64,000 bases of DNA from Cryptomeria japonica (GCF_030272615.1 NC_081410.1:572085241-572149240); one strand, 5' to 3'; counted from the first letter of the stretch, positions 33,801 through 47,176 are shown. Numbers and translations are program-made. Notes: a model not told the origin generated them from the sequence alone.

Positions 33801-36800
33801 TTCTTGCGCAATCACCACTCATCAATCCAAAATAGTCCTGAAAGGAGCTCCTGCAATTCCTCCCAAATCAACTCCTACGAGTCAGTATAATCTCCTAGAT
33901 CATCTGGGGAAGACACCTACACAAATATCAATTCTCGAGTTGTTGAAAATGTCCCCTATACATCGTGTAGTCCTAGATAAAGCTTTAACTGAGTCCACTA
34001 TCCTGACAGACATTGATGTTGACCAATTTCAAGCCTGAATTGGACATCTAGTTGTTTCCCAACACGTCGCCTTTTCTAATAATGATATTTCTCCTGATAA
34101 GCTCCCTCACAATGATCCTTTACATCTTGAAGTCTTTGTCCATAATTGCAAGATCCGATGAGTCTTGATAGATGGTGGAGCAGGTCTTAATATCTGTACC
34201 TTGAGAGTGGTCATTGGTCTTGGTTATACAGAAAATGACATTGATTCTTCCAAAAGAATAACAATCAAAGCATATGATGATGCTGAGCGTCCATCTAAAG
34301 GGGTAATTCCATTGCCTATCAGAGTCGGTCCAGTGATAGAAAACACTTTCCTGCAGGTCCTAGACCTTGATCTCCCTTACAATATGATTCTTGGCCGTCC
34401 GTGGATCCACGCAATGAAAGCAGTTCCATCTACTTATCATCAATGTTTAAAATATCCTTACAATGGGACTAAGATAACAATTCTAGGAGATCGTAATCCA
34501 TTTCAATTTTGTGCTAATCTAAAGGATTCCCCGAAGCAACAAGTCCCAGTCAATAGGGAGGCCCACTCACATAATTATGTGGATCCTAATGAATTGTTAG
34601 ATGTTGTCAAAGGAAAATTGAGGATACAGGACCAAGGATGTGGAGAGTATTCAATGGCTCAAACATTCCTCATTGGGAATTTACCAATATCTCCAAAATC
34701 ACATGGCAAACCACATTTGTTGCAAAAAGAACCTAAGATAGTCATTCAATATTAGCCCCCCACTACATTTACAAAATGGGGTGAGCTTAACAAAGAAACT
34801 TTGGATGATGATGTAATAGATTGGCTTTATAAGGATCCAACTGATACACCACCTGTCAAGTTACCAGTGGAGCAGTATGGAAAAGGGTTTACTAGACTAC
34901 AGAAAAAGGGATATGATGGTTGTAGTGGTTTGGGCCCTGATAAGAAAGGTAGACTAGAACCTATTATAGCTAAGATCCGACCTCCAACTTTAGGGTTAGG
35001 TTTTGTACCATTGCGAATTGGAACCTCGTCTACCAAAGTGACCACGTGTGGAAAGGGGCGTGACTTTGATGATGAAACAACACCTGAGGACACCCAACCT
35101 GAAACTAATTCCAATGAATGGGAGTGGAGTTATTTTTCTTCTAGCTCCTATGCCCTTGAAAATGTTTTACTTGACCCTGATGATTTGTCCATGGAAGACA
35201 AACATGAAATAATTCCCCCTCCCAAAACATGTCCTAATGCTTGGATAGAGTCATTCTAGGACCCAAGCTCCGAATCAGATACAAGCAGTTTAGACAGCGA
35301 TACCACAGACATTCTTATCCTTACCATCTCAGCCCTAACTCTCCTTGAAACCAATGATGACATACCCCTTGTCTATCCACAGCTTATCCAACATGACCAA
35401 CAAGAATCACTCAAATTGGATTGTTTTCAAAATGACGAAGCAATTGTAGCATTTCTTGGACTACAGGAAGGCATACCACAAGGCAATCATAAGGCAGGGT
35501 TTGCTATTGATTTAGATTCTATAGCATATTTTGGGGAGTCAACTCCATCTTCTAGTCATAAAAATGAAAAAGAAAAAGTAAAAAATCAAAAGAATAGGTC
35601 TTTGAGTGAAAACCGTAAGGCACTTTCTGATCATGAAAAAGTAAAAATAAAAGATGTACCTATGGGTGAACACCTCTCTGAGGCGCCCAAAGGTGGAAGA
35701 TTGGACATACCCTTGTCAAGTCAGGATAAATCAACATTGCTTGTAGAAATGATCGAAGAGATAAATTTGGGTACACCTGACAACCCTAAGGTCATTCATT
35801 TCGCTGCTTCTTTATCAAAACAAGAAAGAATAGATTTTGTCAATTTATTTCTCACGAACAAGATCAATTTTGCATGGTCTTATGTAGATATGCCTAGCCT
35901 TGATCCTGAATTAGTCCTTCATCACTTGCCATTAAAACCAGATGCCAAGCCCATCAAACAAAAACTTAGAAAGATTCATCCCCAGGTGGCTCTCTTGGTC
36001 AAAGTAGAACTCAAAAAATTATTAGATGTGGGCTTTATCAGAACAATTGATTATGCAGATTGGATTTCAAATTTGGTACCAGTTAGCAAAGTAACTGGGG
36101 GCATCAGAATCTGTACGGATTTTAGGGATCTTAATAAAGCATGCCCTAAAGATGATTTTCCATTGCCGAATATAGACATCATAGTTGACATGACTGCCGG
36201 ATATGAGATGCTATCATTGATGGATGGTTTTTGTGGATATAATCAAATTCGTATTGCTCCTAAAGATCAACATAAGACTGCATTCACATGTGCTTGGGGT
36301 ACCTACTGCTGGAATGTGATGCCTTTTGGTCTTAAAAATGCTGGCACAACATATCAAAGAGCTATGATGACAATTTTCCATGATTTTATGCATACTTTGA
36401 TGGAAGACTATGTTGATGACCTATTATGCAAATCTGTCACATGAGATAGTCATCTAGCCATCCTTGGCCCAATCTTTGATCGAATGGAAACCTACAAGCT
36501 TAGACTCAACCCAAAGAAATGTGTCTTTGGTGTCACAGCCGACAAATTATTAGGGTACATTGTTTCTCATAGAGGCATCGAAGTAGACCCTGAAAAGGTT
36601 AAAGCAATAATGGATATGCCTCCTCCTTCAAATCTCTGTCAACTAAGAAGTATGCAAGGAAAGTTACAGTCAATCCGTCGGTTTATAGCTCAATTGGCAG
36701 ACAAATGTCATCCCTTCCAACATTTATTGCATAAAGGCGTCACTTTTAAATGGACTGAGCAATGTCAATCAATGTTTCAAATGCTCAAAGATTATCTGTT

Positions 36801-39030
36801 GTCGCCACCTATTCTAATGCCTCCTATAGAAGGGAAGCCATTTATATTGTATATCTCTGCAACTGAAACGACACTGAGAGTTCTCTTAGCCCAACAAGAT
36901 GAGAAAGGCAAAGAACGAGCTATTTATTATATCAGTCGGACACTAGTAGGCTATGAGCTGAATTATTCAACTATTGAACGGGCATGTTTAGCAGTGGTAT
37001 TTGCAACACAGAAGCTTCGACACTATATGTTAAATTATCAGACATTGCTAGTTGTAAAAATTAATCCCTTGAAATACTTGCTTAGTAGGGCAACTTTGAT
37101 AGGTCGCTTAGCAAAGTGGGTTATGATCCTCAGTGAGTTTGATATTGAGTACATTGAGAGAAAGGAAATAAAAGGACAAATCATAGTGGATCAACTTGCA
37201 GAAGCACCTATTCATAATGATCATCCAATGTTGATGGATTTTCTAGATGAATCAGTCTTTGCTGTCACATCTTCTAATGAATGGAAATTATATTTTGATG
37301 GATCCCATACCAAATTTGGGTCTGGAGCAGGTATATTATTTGTCACCCCTCAAGGTGATGCTATTCCCAAATCCTACAAAATAGCTTTCCATTGCACCAA
37401 TAATATTGTAGAATACGAAGCTCTAGTCACAGGACTCCGAGTAGCAATCCACTGGAACATTACACACTTGCAAGTCTATGGAGATTCCCAGTTAGTCATC
37501 CATCAAGTGAATGATGACTATGAAACGAAGGATGAAAAGCTTATTCCCTACAAGCATATGGTGGATTTCTTCAAGACAAAATTTACGGCTATCCATTTCA
37601 GTCAAGTTCCAAGAATTCAAAACAAGTCAACAAATGCTATGGCAACTATTGCTTCCATGTTAAATATGCCCCACAATATGGATAGATGTGAATTTTTAGT
37701 CAAACAGTTGCTTATCCGTTCTTTTGAAATTCCGACAACAGATGTGATGTGTGTTCTTGTTGGTCCTAATTCCCCGTGGTACAATGACATCTATCAATAT
37801 TTGAAATCCCAAACCTTACCACCTAACCTTTCCTCTAACCAACGCCGCACCTTCATACGTCAAACTGCCAAATATGTCATCATCGCAGACACCCTTTATC
37901 GTCGTTCCTTTGACCACACCCTCCTCAGGTGTTTGGATTCTGACGAGGCACAAATGGCTTTACACGAGGTTCATGATGGCATATGTGGGGGCCATTTCAA
38001 TGGTCTGAGTCTAGCTAAAAAGTTGGTTCGTGCTGGGTATTATTGCTCCACTATGGAAAAGGATGCTCATGATTTTGTCAAGAAATGCTACAAATGTCAA
38101 ATACATGGAAATTACATTCATGTGCTAGCCCAAGAACTTCACTCTGTCATATCTCTGTGGCCCTTTTCTCAATGGGGATTGGATCTTATTGGCAAGATTC
38201 ACCTGACATCTGCAAATGGACACAAATTCATCATCACGGCCACATAATACTTTACAAAATGGATCGAGGCTATCCCCATGACCTATATCACTGGTGTCCA
38301 AATTTCAAAGTTTCTACTGAATTATATCATTTGCAGATATGGGGTTCCCCTTGCAATTGTCACAGATAATGGCCATCCATTTAAAAATAAAGATGTCAAG
38401 CAACTCTGTGAAAAGTTTCGCATCCAACACCGTTTCTCTAGTCCTTACTATCCACAAAGTAATGGTCAAGCTGAAGCATCAAATAAAACCATCATTAAGA
38501 TCCTAAAAAAGGTTGTCAATGACACTGGTCGAGATTGGCATGTACAGTTGAATCCAGCACTATGGGCTTATCGTACTTCCATCTGCACACCTATTGGCGC
38601 AACACCTTATTCCTTGGTGTATGGTGTGGAAGCCATTTTACCCTTGGAAGTAGAAATTCCCTCTTTGCGTGTTTCCCTGCAAAATTTGATTGATGATGAG
38701 ATGCACAGAGTCTCTCGGTTGCATCAGCTTGAGATGTTAGATGAGAAATGTCAGATAGCCTTGACACATTTGCAAGCATATCAAAACCGTCTCTGTCGTT
38801 CTTATAATAAGAAGGTCAAAGGGCGACACTTCGAAGTGGGAGATTTGGTCCTAAAGGCGAACCCGAAGAATGCACAATCTAATGACATTATCAAAGGAAA
38901 ATTTGAGCCTAATTGGGTTGTACCTTTCATAGTTACTGCAGCCTATGGCTTGGGGGCATATTAGCTTGCAACTCTAGACAGTGAACCTTTGTCAGATCCT
39001 GTAAATAGCATGCACCTTTGCAAGTACTAG
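30802..39030 (+). pseudogene. Tat/Ogre gag-pol, single frame with 18 stops
   Basis: From ATG 30802 to TAG 39028-39030 everything lies in one frame (2,742 codons). Gag: Gln-rich N-terminal part, then capsid-like sequence with PKHFEAPNFEKYKGNGNPKD (about 32575) and GQAMDWYLHLP. A CX7HX4C-like knuckle (CEYRRSKGHKTASC) lies at about 33502. Protease: LIDGGAGLN at 34168. G-patch: about 34876-34980. RT: about 36000-36440 with YVDD. First RNase H: about 36840-37200; second, with catalytic D-E-D residues: about 37280-37640. Integrase: zinc-binding H...CYKCQIHG near 38085, and DDE core about 38180-38500 (GLDLIG, TDNGHPF, NGQAEASN). Premature stops start at 30898, 31585, 31975, 32266, 32332, 32710, 32893, 32899, 32944, 33337, 33349, 34036, 34159, 34753, 35257, 36442, 38245 and 38962. 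Confidence 0.92.
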
Positions 39031-40847
39031 GCATAGTTCTTTTGTCAGTAGTTCTTTAATATGATCCTGAAAAAATACAAAAAAATCAAAAAGCTCAAAA
39101 AAATACAAAAAAATCAAAAAAGCTCAAAAAATCAAAAAGCTCAAAAAATACAAAAATACAAAAAAGCTCAAAAAAAAAAAAAAACTCAAAAAAAAAAAAA
39201 AATCAAATCAAATAAAAGTGAAAAAAATTGAAAAGAACAAAAGTAAAGAAAAATAATTCGCCCTCTAGTGAAAACCTTGCAAACAGGTGCTTTGGGCAAG
39301 TACCATAGTGAAAACCTGGCAAACAGGCGCCATGTGTAAAAGATTATTGCTCCGTCATCTATCATGACCCCTAGCTATACTTTCCCCCCACAGGTTTATC
39401 ATGCTTATCCTTTCTCTGACCCAATGTTTTGTTCCAGGCCTGTGATTGGTCAACATCATTGTCTTGCATACTCAGGTTCCCAGTCCTTGTGCATATGTTT
39501 CGGTCCTGGTCGCTGTATGTCTTTCAACTGTTCATTGAGTGCGCGCCCCTTGTCATGATCAATTACTAGAGCTTTCAAATCAAATAATGTCTTGAAATAA
39601 TAAAAAAAAATTGAAAAATGTCTTGAAAAAAAAAATCCCTAAAAATCAAATAATGTCCTGAAATAATAAAAAAAAATTGAAAAATGTCCTGAAAAAAAAA
39701 TCCCTAAAAATCAAATAATGTCCTGAAATAATAAAAAAAATTGAAAAATGTCCTGAAAAAAAAATCCCTAAAAATCAAATAATGTCCTAAAATAATAAAA
39801 AAAATTGAAAAATGTCTTGAAAATATCCTTAAAAATCAAATAATGTCCTGAAAAAATCTCTAAAAAGGTCAAAAAAAGTCCTGAAAAAAACGAACAATTT
39901 TTTTTTCAAAACATCAAAATCCAAAAACAATTCCTTTGGCATTTTGCATTTTGTCAATAAATGGTCCCCTTTGTGCATAGACAGATCGTTGAGCATACAT
40001 CCAACGACAATCAATCAAACATTGTGCTTTAATGAAATCACGCATTAATAGATGAACTTTTCAATCAAACCAGGCATTCAAACTGATCAAAATTGTCATG
40101 TCAATCACTCAACATCAATATCATTTGTCCTTGTCACTATTATCATGGGTCTTATACAGTGTGTGGTATACTCGAAACCAGACTGTGTCCTGTCTTAGAT
40201 GGGGTACCGCATTCCCTGGAACTAGACAGCATGATCATTCTTGTTTTCCACTTTTGATAATGACGATCAGAATGTTTGTTTGACTTGTTTGAATTTGTGA
40301 GTCTTATCTTTTTATTGATTTATTTTTGGCTTCGACCATGTTCCTATGTTGCTCGATGATGTCACTAAGTGATTTAGAGTGGTCAGGATGGCTCATGGTC
40401 CTTTATTATTTTTTGTCTTCTATTTGTGGAGTGTTTCATAACATTTTGGGGCAAGTTTGTCTTAGGATTTTTGAACCATTCCTTGTCTGTGAACATGTCT
40501 GTCTTATGCAAAGGGATTGCATTATCGCTTTGGCCTTCATTGCCATGTTGCGCCGCATCCATTTTGCCATATCAAATAAAGATTCTCACCTACTTATGTG
40601 CATATGTGAAAGCAAGTTTTCCTTCATCTCTAACTGTCCCCTGTCTAATTTCTTCTTACTAACATTTCTTCCGTCAGTTTTGGCGATCCATTCAAACCTA
40701 TCATCTTCTGTCATTCTTATCGATCAATTGGCCTCTTTTTTGGATTTTTCCAGCCAATTCCTCGAGGGGGCATGCATATGTCATTGTTATTGTCTAGGGC
40801 ATTTTCATTATTGTTCTTTGAAACAACACTTAAAATCGCATTGTTTC
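39031..40847 (+). other. 3' untranslated region of Tat/Ogre element
   Basis: Non-coding. Includes A-rich AAAAAATCAAAAAGCTC repeats (39069-39240), two copies of AGTGAAAACCT.GCAAACAG (39268 and 39310) and a ~64-bp tandem repeat (39577-39865). The 182-codon frame at 40326-40874 shows no known domain and overlaps the polypurine tract, so I do not call it a gene. Confidence 0.65.
39577..39865. repeat. ~64-bp tandem repeat, about 4.5 copies
   Basis: Units start AAATCAAATAATGTCCTG, then AATAATAAAAAAAATTG, AAAAATGTC.TG and ATCCCTAA. Unit length is 62-66 bp because A-runs vary; the last copies are shortened. Confidence 0.85.
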
Positions 40848-40861
40848 AAAGAGGGGCAAAA
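40848..40861 (+). other. Polypurine tract of Tat/Ogre element
   Basis: AAAGAGGGGCAAAA directly before the 3' LTR, the plus-strand priming site. Confidence 0.8.
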
Positions 40862-42271
40862 TGTAGACATCTAAAAATGGTCAACGCTTGTGGAGTCATA
40901 CTTTAACATTTGCGCATTACCTTATTTTAGGGTTCTTGCGTTGCATTAACATTTCTTCTATGTTGCACACTTGGTCTTTATCATTTGCGAGCATCGAGTC
41001 CTTCTTCTGCATTCCTCATTTTTCTCGCTTTTGAATTAGGTCTTGTCGATAGCAATCTTCAGTCATGATTTTGGTCGATCCTTGTCCTTGTCAATCTTGT
41101 CATTTTGCAATTGATTTGTCATCAATCCTTGTCCTTGTCAATTTGTCATTTTGTGATCGATTCGTCATCGATCCTCATTCTTGTCAATTTTGTCATTTTG
41201 CGATCGATTCGTCATCGATCCTTGTCCTGGTCAATCTTGTCATTTTGCGATCGATTTGTCATCGATCATTGTCCTTTTCAATTGTGTCAATTTGGATCAA
41301 TTAGTCATTGTTCCTCGTCAATTGGCGCCTATCAATTTGATCTCTTTGTCAATCTTGGTCAATTTGTCAACCAATCTCAATCGTTTATCAACATTGGTCC
41401 TTTGTCAATCAAAATCATGATCGAATCGACATTAATTTCTTGTTGTCATGACCTAATTCCCAGTCCTCTTATTTCTAGGGTTTTATGATTTGATCATTTA
41501 ATTCTTTTCTTCTTCTTTGTGGGTTAAATAAATCTATTTATTTAGTCCTAGGTCTTTTCATGAATTAATTAATGGATGAAAACCTATTAATTAATTCACC
41601 TAATTTCTATTTCATCTTTTTCCTCAGTTTTCCAATTTACTAATTTCTCCTAATTCCTAATTTTTCTATTTCTCCTATTTTCTCCAATTTTTCTAATATT
41701 TCCCCTAATTTCATGGGAATGGCATTTCAATTTTGTCATAATTTGTCATAATTTGTCAATCAATCAATCTTGCATGTCAATTTTGTCATATTTTTGTCAA
41801 TCAATCAATCTTGCATAGAAAATGTCAATCTTGTCATAATTTGTCATATTTGTCATCCTTGATTTGAAATTTCCTTTCAAATCTCTTCATGCTAATCTTG
41901 TCATCTCTCCAATTTGTCTATAAATTGGATGATTTTCTTCAATCGAGGGATCGAAAAAATCACGCTTCTAGTATCCTTACGTTGCCATTTCATCTTGTCA
42001 ATCTTGATTTCATCTTGTCAATCTTGCTTTCATACTATGCTTTTGCATTTGTAGGTGAGATCCACAAACAAAGTAATTTGAAGGAGAAAGAAGGACAATG
42101 GAAAATTATGGAGGAGATATTCGCATTTGTAATGGTTTGCATTTGGTTTGATTATCTTGTCTTCATATCTCTATTGAATGTTTTTAGGATTTCTTATCAT
42201 TGCAATTTAGCTTTTGTGGTTGAGCTAGTCTAATATCTATTGCTTTGATGAATTCCTAATTCCCATCTACA
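40862..42271 (+). repeat. 3' LTR of Tat/Ogre element
   Basis: 1410 bp, TGTAGACATC to ATCTACA, followed by the AGATT target copy. It carries the same 47-bp array at about 41075-41307 and a short local duplication of CATCTTGTCAATCTTG near 41991 that the 5' LTR lacks. Confidence 0.93.
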
Positions 42272-42276
42272 AGATT

Positions 42277-42405
42277 ATTTGATGTTTATGTTAAACTTAT
42301 TTCTTTATCTAATTCCTCTATCTTATTTGTGGAAAACTTGTCTATTGTAGAATCCAAATTGAAATGATAATTTATATCTTCATATTGGTAAAATGCTATA
42401 CAACA
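42277..42405. other. Short unique segment between gypsy element and P450 pseudogene
   Basis: 129 bp, AT-rich, no feature. Before the insertion it was contiguous with sequence left of 27399. Confidence 0.5.
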
Positions 42406-42744
42406 CTTCTGAAATCAAGCAGAACATCATGAAAATCCTTCTCAGAGTCGTTAGGCTTAACGCTTTGGCTACTGGTGGCAAGCCTTTTCTTTATGAAAGC
42501 ATCAGAAAACTCATACAAGCCTTTTCATGCCCAGACGGAGTGTCATGAGTGAGCTGTATTGCAAAGACAGGGCAGCTCGAGGTTTCCCCAGCTGAAAGAG
42601 GTTTCCCACAATAGGCCATGCAGGAGGTCCAGGGGGAAGAGGAAGCCTTGCTCTATTCGCCCTTCTCCATAGGAAGAAGAGTAATAAGAGTGAACAAGTG
42701 GTAAGGAGCAGAGAGGACTAAGATTAAAGCGGCGGGATACCCAT
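42406..42744 (-). pseudogene. P450 pseudogene 1 (internally deleted exon 1)
   Basis: Two pieces of P450 exon 1 are joined. 42406-42520 matches the exon's 3' part (about 13965-14078 of the intact gene), and 42521-42744 matches its start through about 14586. About 0.5 kb between them is missing and there are further small changes near 42555. The start codon position is 42744-42742. The end of exon 1, the intron and all of exon 2 are absent. Upstream sequence (TTTGGTTTCCCCATATA) shows it is the counterpart of gene 1 at the left edge rather than gene 2. Confidence 0.88.
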
Positions 42745-42767
42745 ATTAGCTGTTAACAAGGAGAACC

Positions 42768-42868
42768 TTATTTTCTTTGGTTTCCCCATATATTGTATTT
42801 TATAGGCAGAATCGTATCTTATTTTTTTGGTTTCCCCATATACTGTATTTTATAGCCACAATCGTATC
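42768..42868 (-). promoter_or_regulatory. Duplicated TATA segment of P450 pseudogene 1
   Basis: About 50 bp are present twice in tandem: TTTGGTTTCCCCATATA followed by T/CTGTATTTTATAG occurs at about 42777 and again at 42828, ending GCAGAATCGTATC and CACAATCGTATC. Gene 1 has one copy. The gene is dead, so the change probably has no effect now. Confidence 0.7.
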
Positions 42869-45800
42869 GGTGGACGCAGTGTCGTCACTCTCTGGTCGGC
42901 ATCCACCCGGGTAGAAAGTCTTCAACGATGGAAAAGCCCAAAAGACTACGACCGAGCAAGTTTTTCTTGGAAGCTGTATATTTGGTAAAACTTTGCGGCG
43001 GTCTCAACTGATGGCTATTTACTATGGTCAAATGTTGCAGGCTAAGTATTTGAGAGATAATGTATTTAAAGGAAAATGGGACCTCATGACCTTATGTTTT
43101 ATCATATGAAGTACTTTAATCAAATTTCAATTTAATAGTTAATGTATCTAATTATTATATATAAAAGCATTACATTTTATATTTATTTAAATTTAATTAA
43201 GAACAATAATCTATTAAAAATATATGAAAAAAATAAAATTGACACCTCTTTTTACAATTAAATTATTGTAATTTAGTAAATTATGTGTAATCATTATAAT
43301 TTTCATTTAGTTTTGAATCTATGTTAGTTGAATCTCTTAATACAATTATACATATACAAATAATCTAATATTATACATTAGAATTTTCATTTATTTGTAT
43401 ATATTTGACCATACTTTATCTCATGCACAACTATTTTTATATTTTTTTACATTTATTCACATATATTATCGTCTAGCATTCATTCTTCATTGAAAATGGC
43501 AATTGAAATTCAAAAATCATATTTCAATTTCACCAACTTCCACTAAAATATTTATGTAGGAATCAAAACCTAGTTTTGACTGTATTTATTTATTAATTGA
43601 AAATCAAAATATGATATTTTTTTCTTTATAATTAATTGAAAATATGGTCAAATGGTCTCAGGTGCATTCTAAACCATCATAGACATTGTCAACTTCCAGT
43701 CCTATAATTCTTGTCATGAGCATGCTTGGTACACGTTTTGCATAACTATTTCTATATTTTTTGAATTTAAAAACCTTCATTTAGACAAGTTCATACCCTA
43801 GAATTATTCAATAACCTATCACTTCAAGGAACATTTCAACGTATGGATATTTCAAATTAGATTACTCAAAGGAATCTAATATATTTAGTTATCTTAATGT
43901 TTTATTTTAATTTTTGCTACCAATGTACATAGATGTTTGAGATATAGTTATTAGGTTCAACTTTGAGTCAGTTGTTTGGTTTGTGTTTCAACTTGGAGGA
44001 ACATAGATTGTAGCTATGAGGACGACCTTACACTCATGGATATGATTGTAGTTATATAGCTAGGTTGGATCTATGTTAGATAGAATTGGATTATCTTAAT
44101 GAACAAATTCAAATAGATAAGACAAATAAAATGGGATTGCCTGCATATAAGCATTGTCTAGATAATTTATAACCATAAGAATAGGAGCATGTTTGGTCAG
44201 GCACATAAACCCAACTATGGTCAAATTATGTAATTTCTAGTTATACAAATACATTAAAACAATGTCTAAAATAGACACAAAACTAAATAGGAAAATAAAT
44301 TAAGAATACATTTTTCTCCATTATATATTTCTCCAATTTTAAGATGTGTTTGAAACCATTCCTTTCTAAGTATGTAGTATTGTCAAATATGTATAAATTA
44401 AATGCACTAGACAAAAAAACATTTAGTACATAAAACACATATTCTCCTTCAATATCTTTTCATAATTTGCTTATGTTCTTGGTTGAATCTCTTTAACACA
44501 AGGATAATAGATTAAGTGAGTAGTATTTCACTTGTATAATAGATCAATGATAATAGTCAAAATATAGTGGTCATGTATGCATCCTTGTCTTTCAATTGAT
44601 ATACAATTGATAGTGAAATTTAATCATTTTTAATTTAATTTAAATGTAATATATAATTTAAACGATAATTTTTACTCTAATTTATAATTCAATCTACCAA
44701 CAATATATACAATTTATAATTTAATTTACAATCTCATCTACAATTTAGAATAATTTATGATATAATTTAAACTTGATTTAAAATTTATACACTTAAAAAT
44801 CAAGTTAGATTGAGAAAAGATTTTGTTTCTAAAGTCTTTATATAATTTTTTTTTTATTATCTTCTAGATATAAAGATCATGCTTTGTTATCACTTATAAC
44901 GAATTTAATTGAACAAAAAAAAACTAATAAGTGATACAAAATCTTGTTAATGTTTGAAAACAATAACCATTTTAGGGGGAAAACCTCCAAAAGCCTTTAA
45001 TAAGAACATAATTCATAATATGATAATAATAAACTAATAACTATATCTAATATATAGCATTCTTATATCATGAGTACATCTCAAACTAACCTCATAACAG
45101 AAAATGAAGGTTTATGCTAGCCACAAATTAAATATACAACTCTCATACAAGTTAAATGATAAAGAAATAAAAAAATGACAAATTACAATTTCATTAAAGA
45201 GTTCTACTACAATGTAAAAAATTATTACAATGTTCCCCCGAAAATAAAATGACCAAGGGTGTCATTAGAAAAGATACCTAGGAATATTAGTGCTTAATTA
45301 TTTAAAGTAAAAAAAACCAAGAGTTTCATTAGAAAAGATACCCACCAGTATGTTTTCTATAGATTTATATTAGTAATAAGGTTCCAATCTAGTACTTTTA
45401 AAAACAAATGTGTTGTAAATAGAGTGATTTATCAAAGCCATTATTATTCTATTTTTAATTAACTATTTCCTAGTTAGAAACATTATTTCATATTGTTTAA
45501 AGATTTTATTTTGTGAAATTTATCAAATAAAATATGAAGTATAATTGTTAGTAGTTTTCTAACACATTTTTTATAATATTTTATAATCAATAAATATATG
45601 AAAAACCAGTAGAATGAATTTGAAAGAGATTATAATTTATTTCAATTAAAATTTTTGGAAGACAACCACAAATAATATTATGGTAAAAAAAAGTATTACC
45701 TTAATGATTGAAGTTTATGTATATGATAAAAACGTGGACAAAGAGATATTTTTATTATTGAAATTTTATTTTTGTGTTTTTATTGTGTATGTTCCCAAAT

Positions 45801-47176
45801 ATCCCCTAAACATATTGTAAATAATTAGATGCCTTAAAATAAACATTATGAGTAAGAAAATAATCACAAAGATGATAATATTTTTTTATGATTATCAAAA
45901 TCCTATTTAAGATAGAGGATTAGATAATAAGTTTAAAAATGTGATCCAAGTCTAAAGAATATGTATTAGAAACTATCAATAGAATTTTAATATATCTAAA
46001 AAAATTTCACTATTGTTAAATGTTATATAAATATACTAGGAGGCGAGGACTTGAGAATACATTATGAGATAGCAATGTTGTTTTTTGTTTCTATTTTTCA
46101 TAATATGTATTGTCTTCAAAAATATTAGATTCAAGTATCTGTTAACAATTTTCTTATGTCAATTTATATGATATTTCTATTTCTAGAATAGCCAATAGAT
46201 GATTAAATTTTTCTTTTTTTTTTAAGTCTTTTTAGAAATTGTGTCCTCAAAGAAAACATGGTCAAAGATATCATGTACTAGGATTTTCCTTACATTTCAA
46301 AATAAATGTATACCTAAACATGACAAACATTCAATGTTGAAAATCTATTTATGAAATACCCTATAAATATAAGGTAAACAATAAACCATAAAATGAAGGT
46401 AAACGATACAAAACAAAAATCTGCTGAAAATTGTTTAAGGATGCTCTAAACCAATACAACTTTATTACAAAGAAAAGAAGGAATTACTTTTGATATACTA
46501 AACAAATAAAGTCTAAGAACCAATTTTGCATAATTACATGATAGTTCACATGATAAAATAATAAATTTATATTACTAACTCCACTAGCATTCACAAATTA
46601 ACTTGTTTAGTTAACTCTACAAGATATATTCAAACAATTATATTATATTAGATTACGAATGGTACTAAAACTTGTACTTTCATACAAAATATGATTTTCG
46701 ACAATAGAATTTCTCTTTTACTTAAAAATAAATAAAAGTTCAATATTTAATTATTATTAAAAATAAAATAAAATTCAAAATAATAATTTTTTAAAATATA
46801 TATATTTCTAAACAAAATTTTAGATAGTATTGTTGCTTCTAATTTAGATTGTGTATGTTTTTTTGTATCAACGTTTTGGATTGATCTGATCCTAATCAGA
46901 AGCAACAATACTAATTGATATAGATTGTAGAAAACTAATAGTCCTAATAAAAACATTCGATACAATAATTGTTCATAATAACACCTAATTAGAAGATATA
47001 TAAATATCAACTTTTTAATATTACTGAATAGAAAGTTGAAGTTACTTAATCAATATTGATCAACATCAAGGGCCTGAACAACTTGACTTTGCAGTCGACT
47101 TTTTCGGCTTAACATGTATACTAAGACAATGTGTATTCTAGTTAACAGATAAACAGATAATACTTCTCCGGGACCG
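42869..47176. other. Duplicated intergenic DNA, right-hand unit
   Basis: AT-rich and geneless. To about 44800 it matches 642-2390, and from about 44810 it matches 10530-13190. It lacks the LINE found at 2603-10174 and the LINE tail at 11839-12165, so it preserves the empty sites. Region 46846-46930 contains a short inverted repeat (GAAGCAACAATACTA and its complement) not seen in the left unit. Confidence 0.7.

Larger units (their letters stand above)
27399..42271 (+). mobile_element. Ty3/gypsy retrotransposon, Tat/Ogre type, 14.9 kb
   Basis: LTRs of 1421 and 1410 bp start TGTAGACATC and end ATCTACA. The 5-bp target duplication AGATT is exact (27394-27398 and 42272-42276). Internal order: long leader, gag, protease, G-patch, RT, RNase H, a second RNase H, integrase, then a long repeat-filled 3' region and a polypurine tract. 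Size, long leader and the extra RNase H point to the Tat/Ogre branch. Coding is interrupted only by nonsense codons. It inserted beside the first P450 pseudogene. In the first 250 bp of the LTRs I count about 10 differences. Confidence 0.95.

Noticed and set aside
40326-40874. 182-codon frame rich in Cys, Leu and Phe before the 3' LTR
   Set aside because: Overlaps the polypurine tract and LTR boundary, has no start context or domain, and its Leu/Phe/Cys content follows from T-rich DNA.
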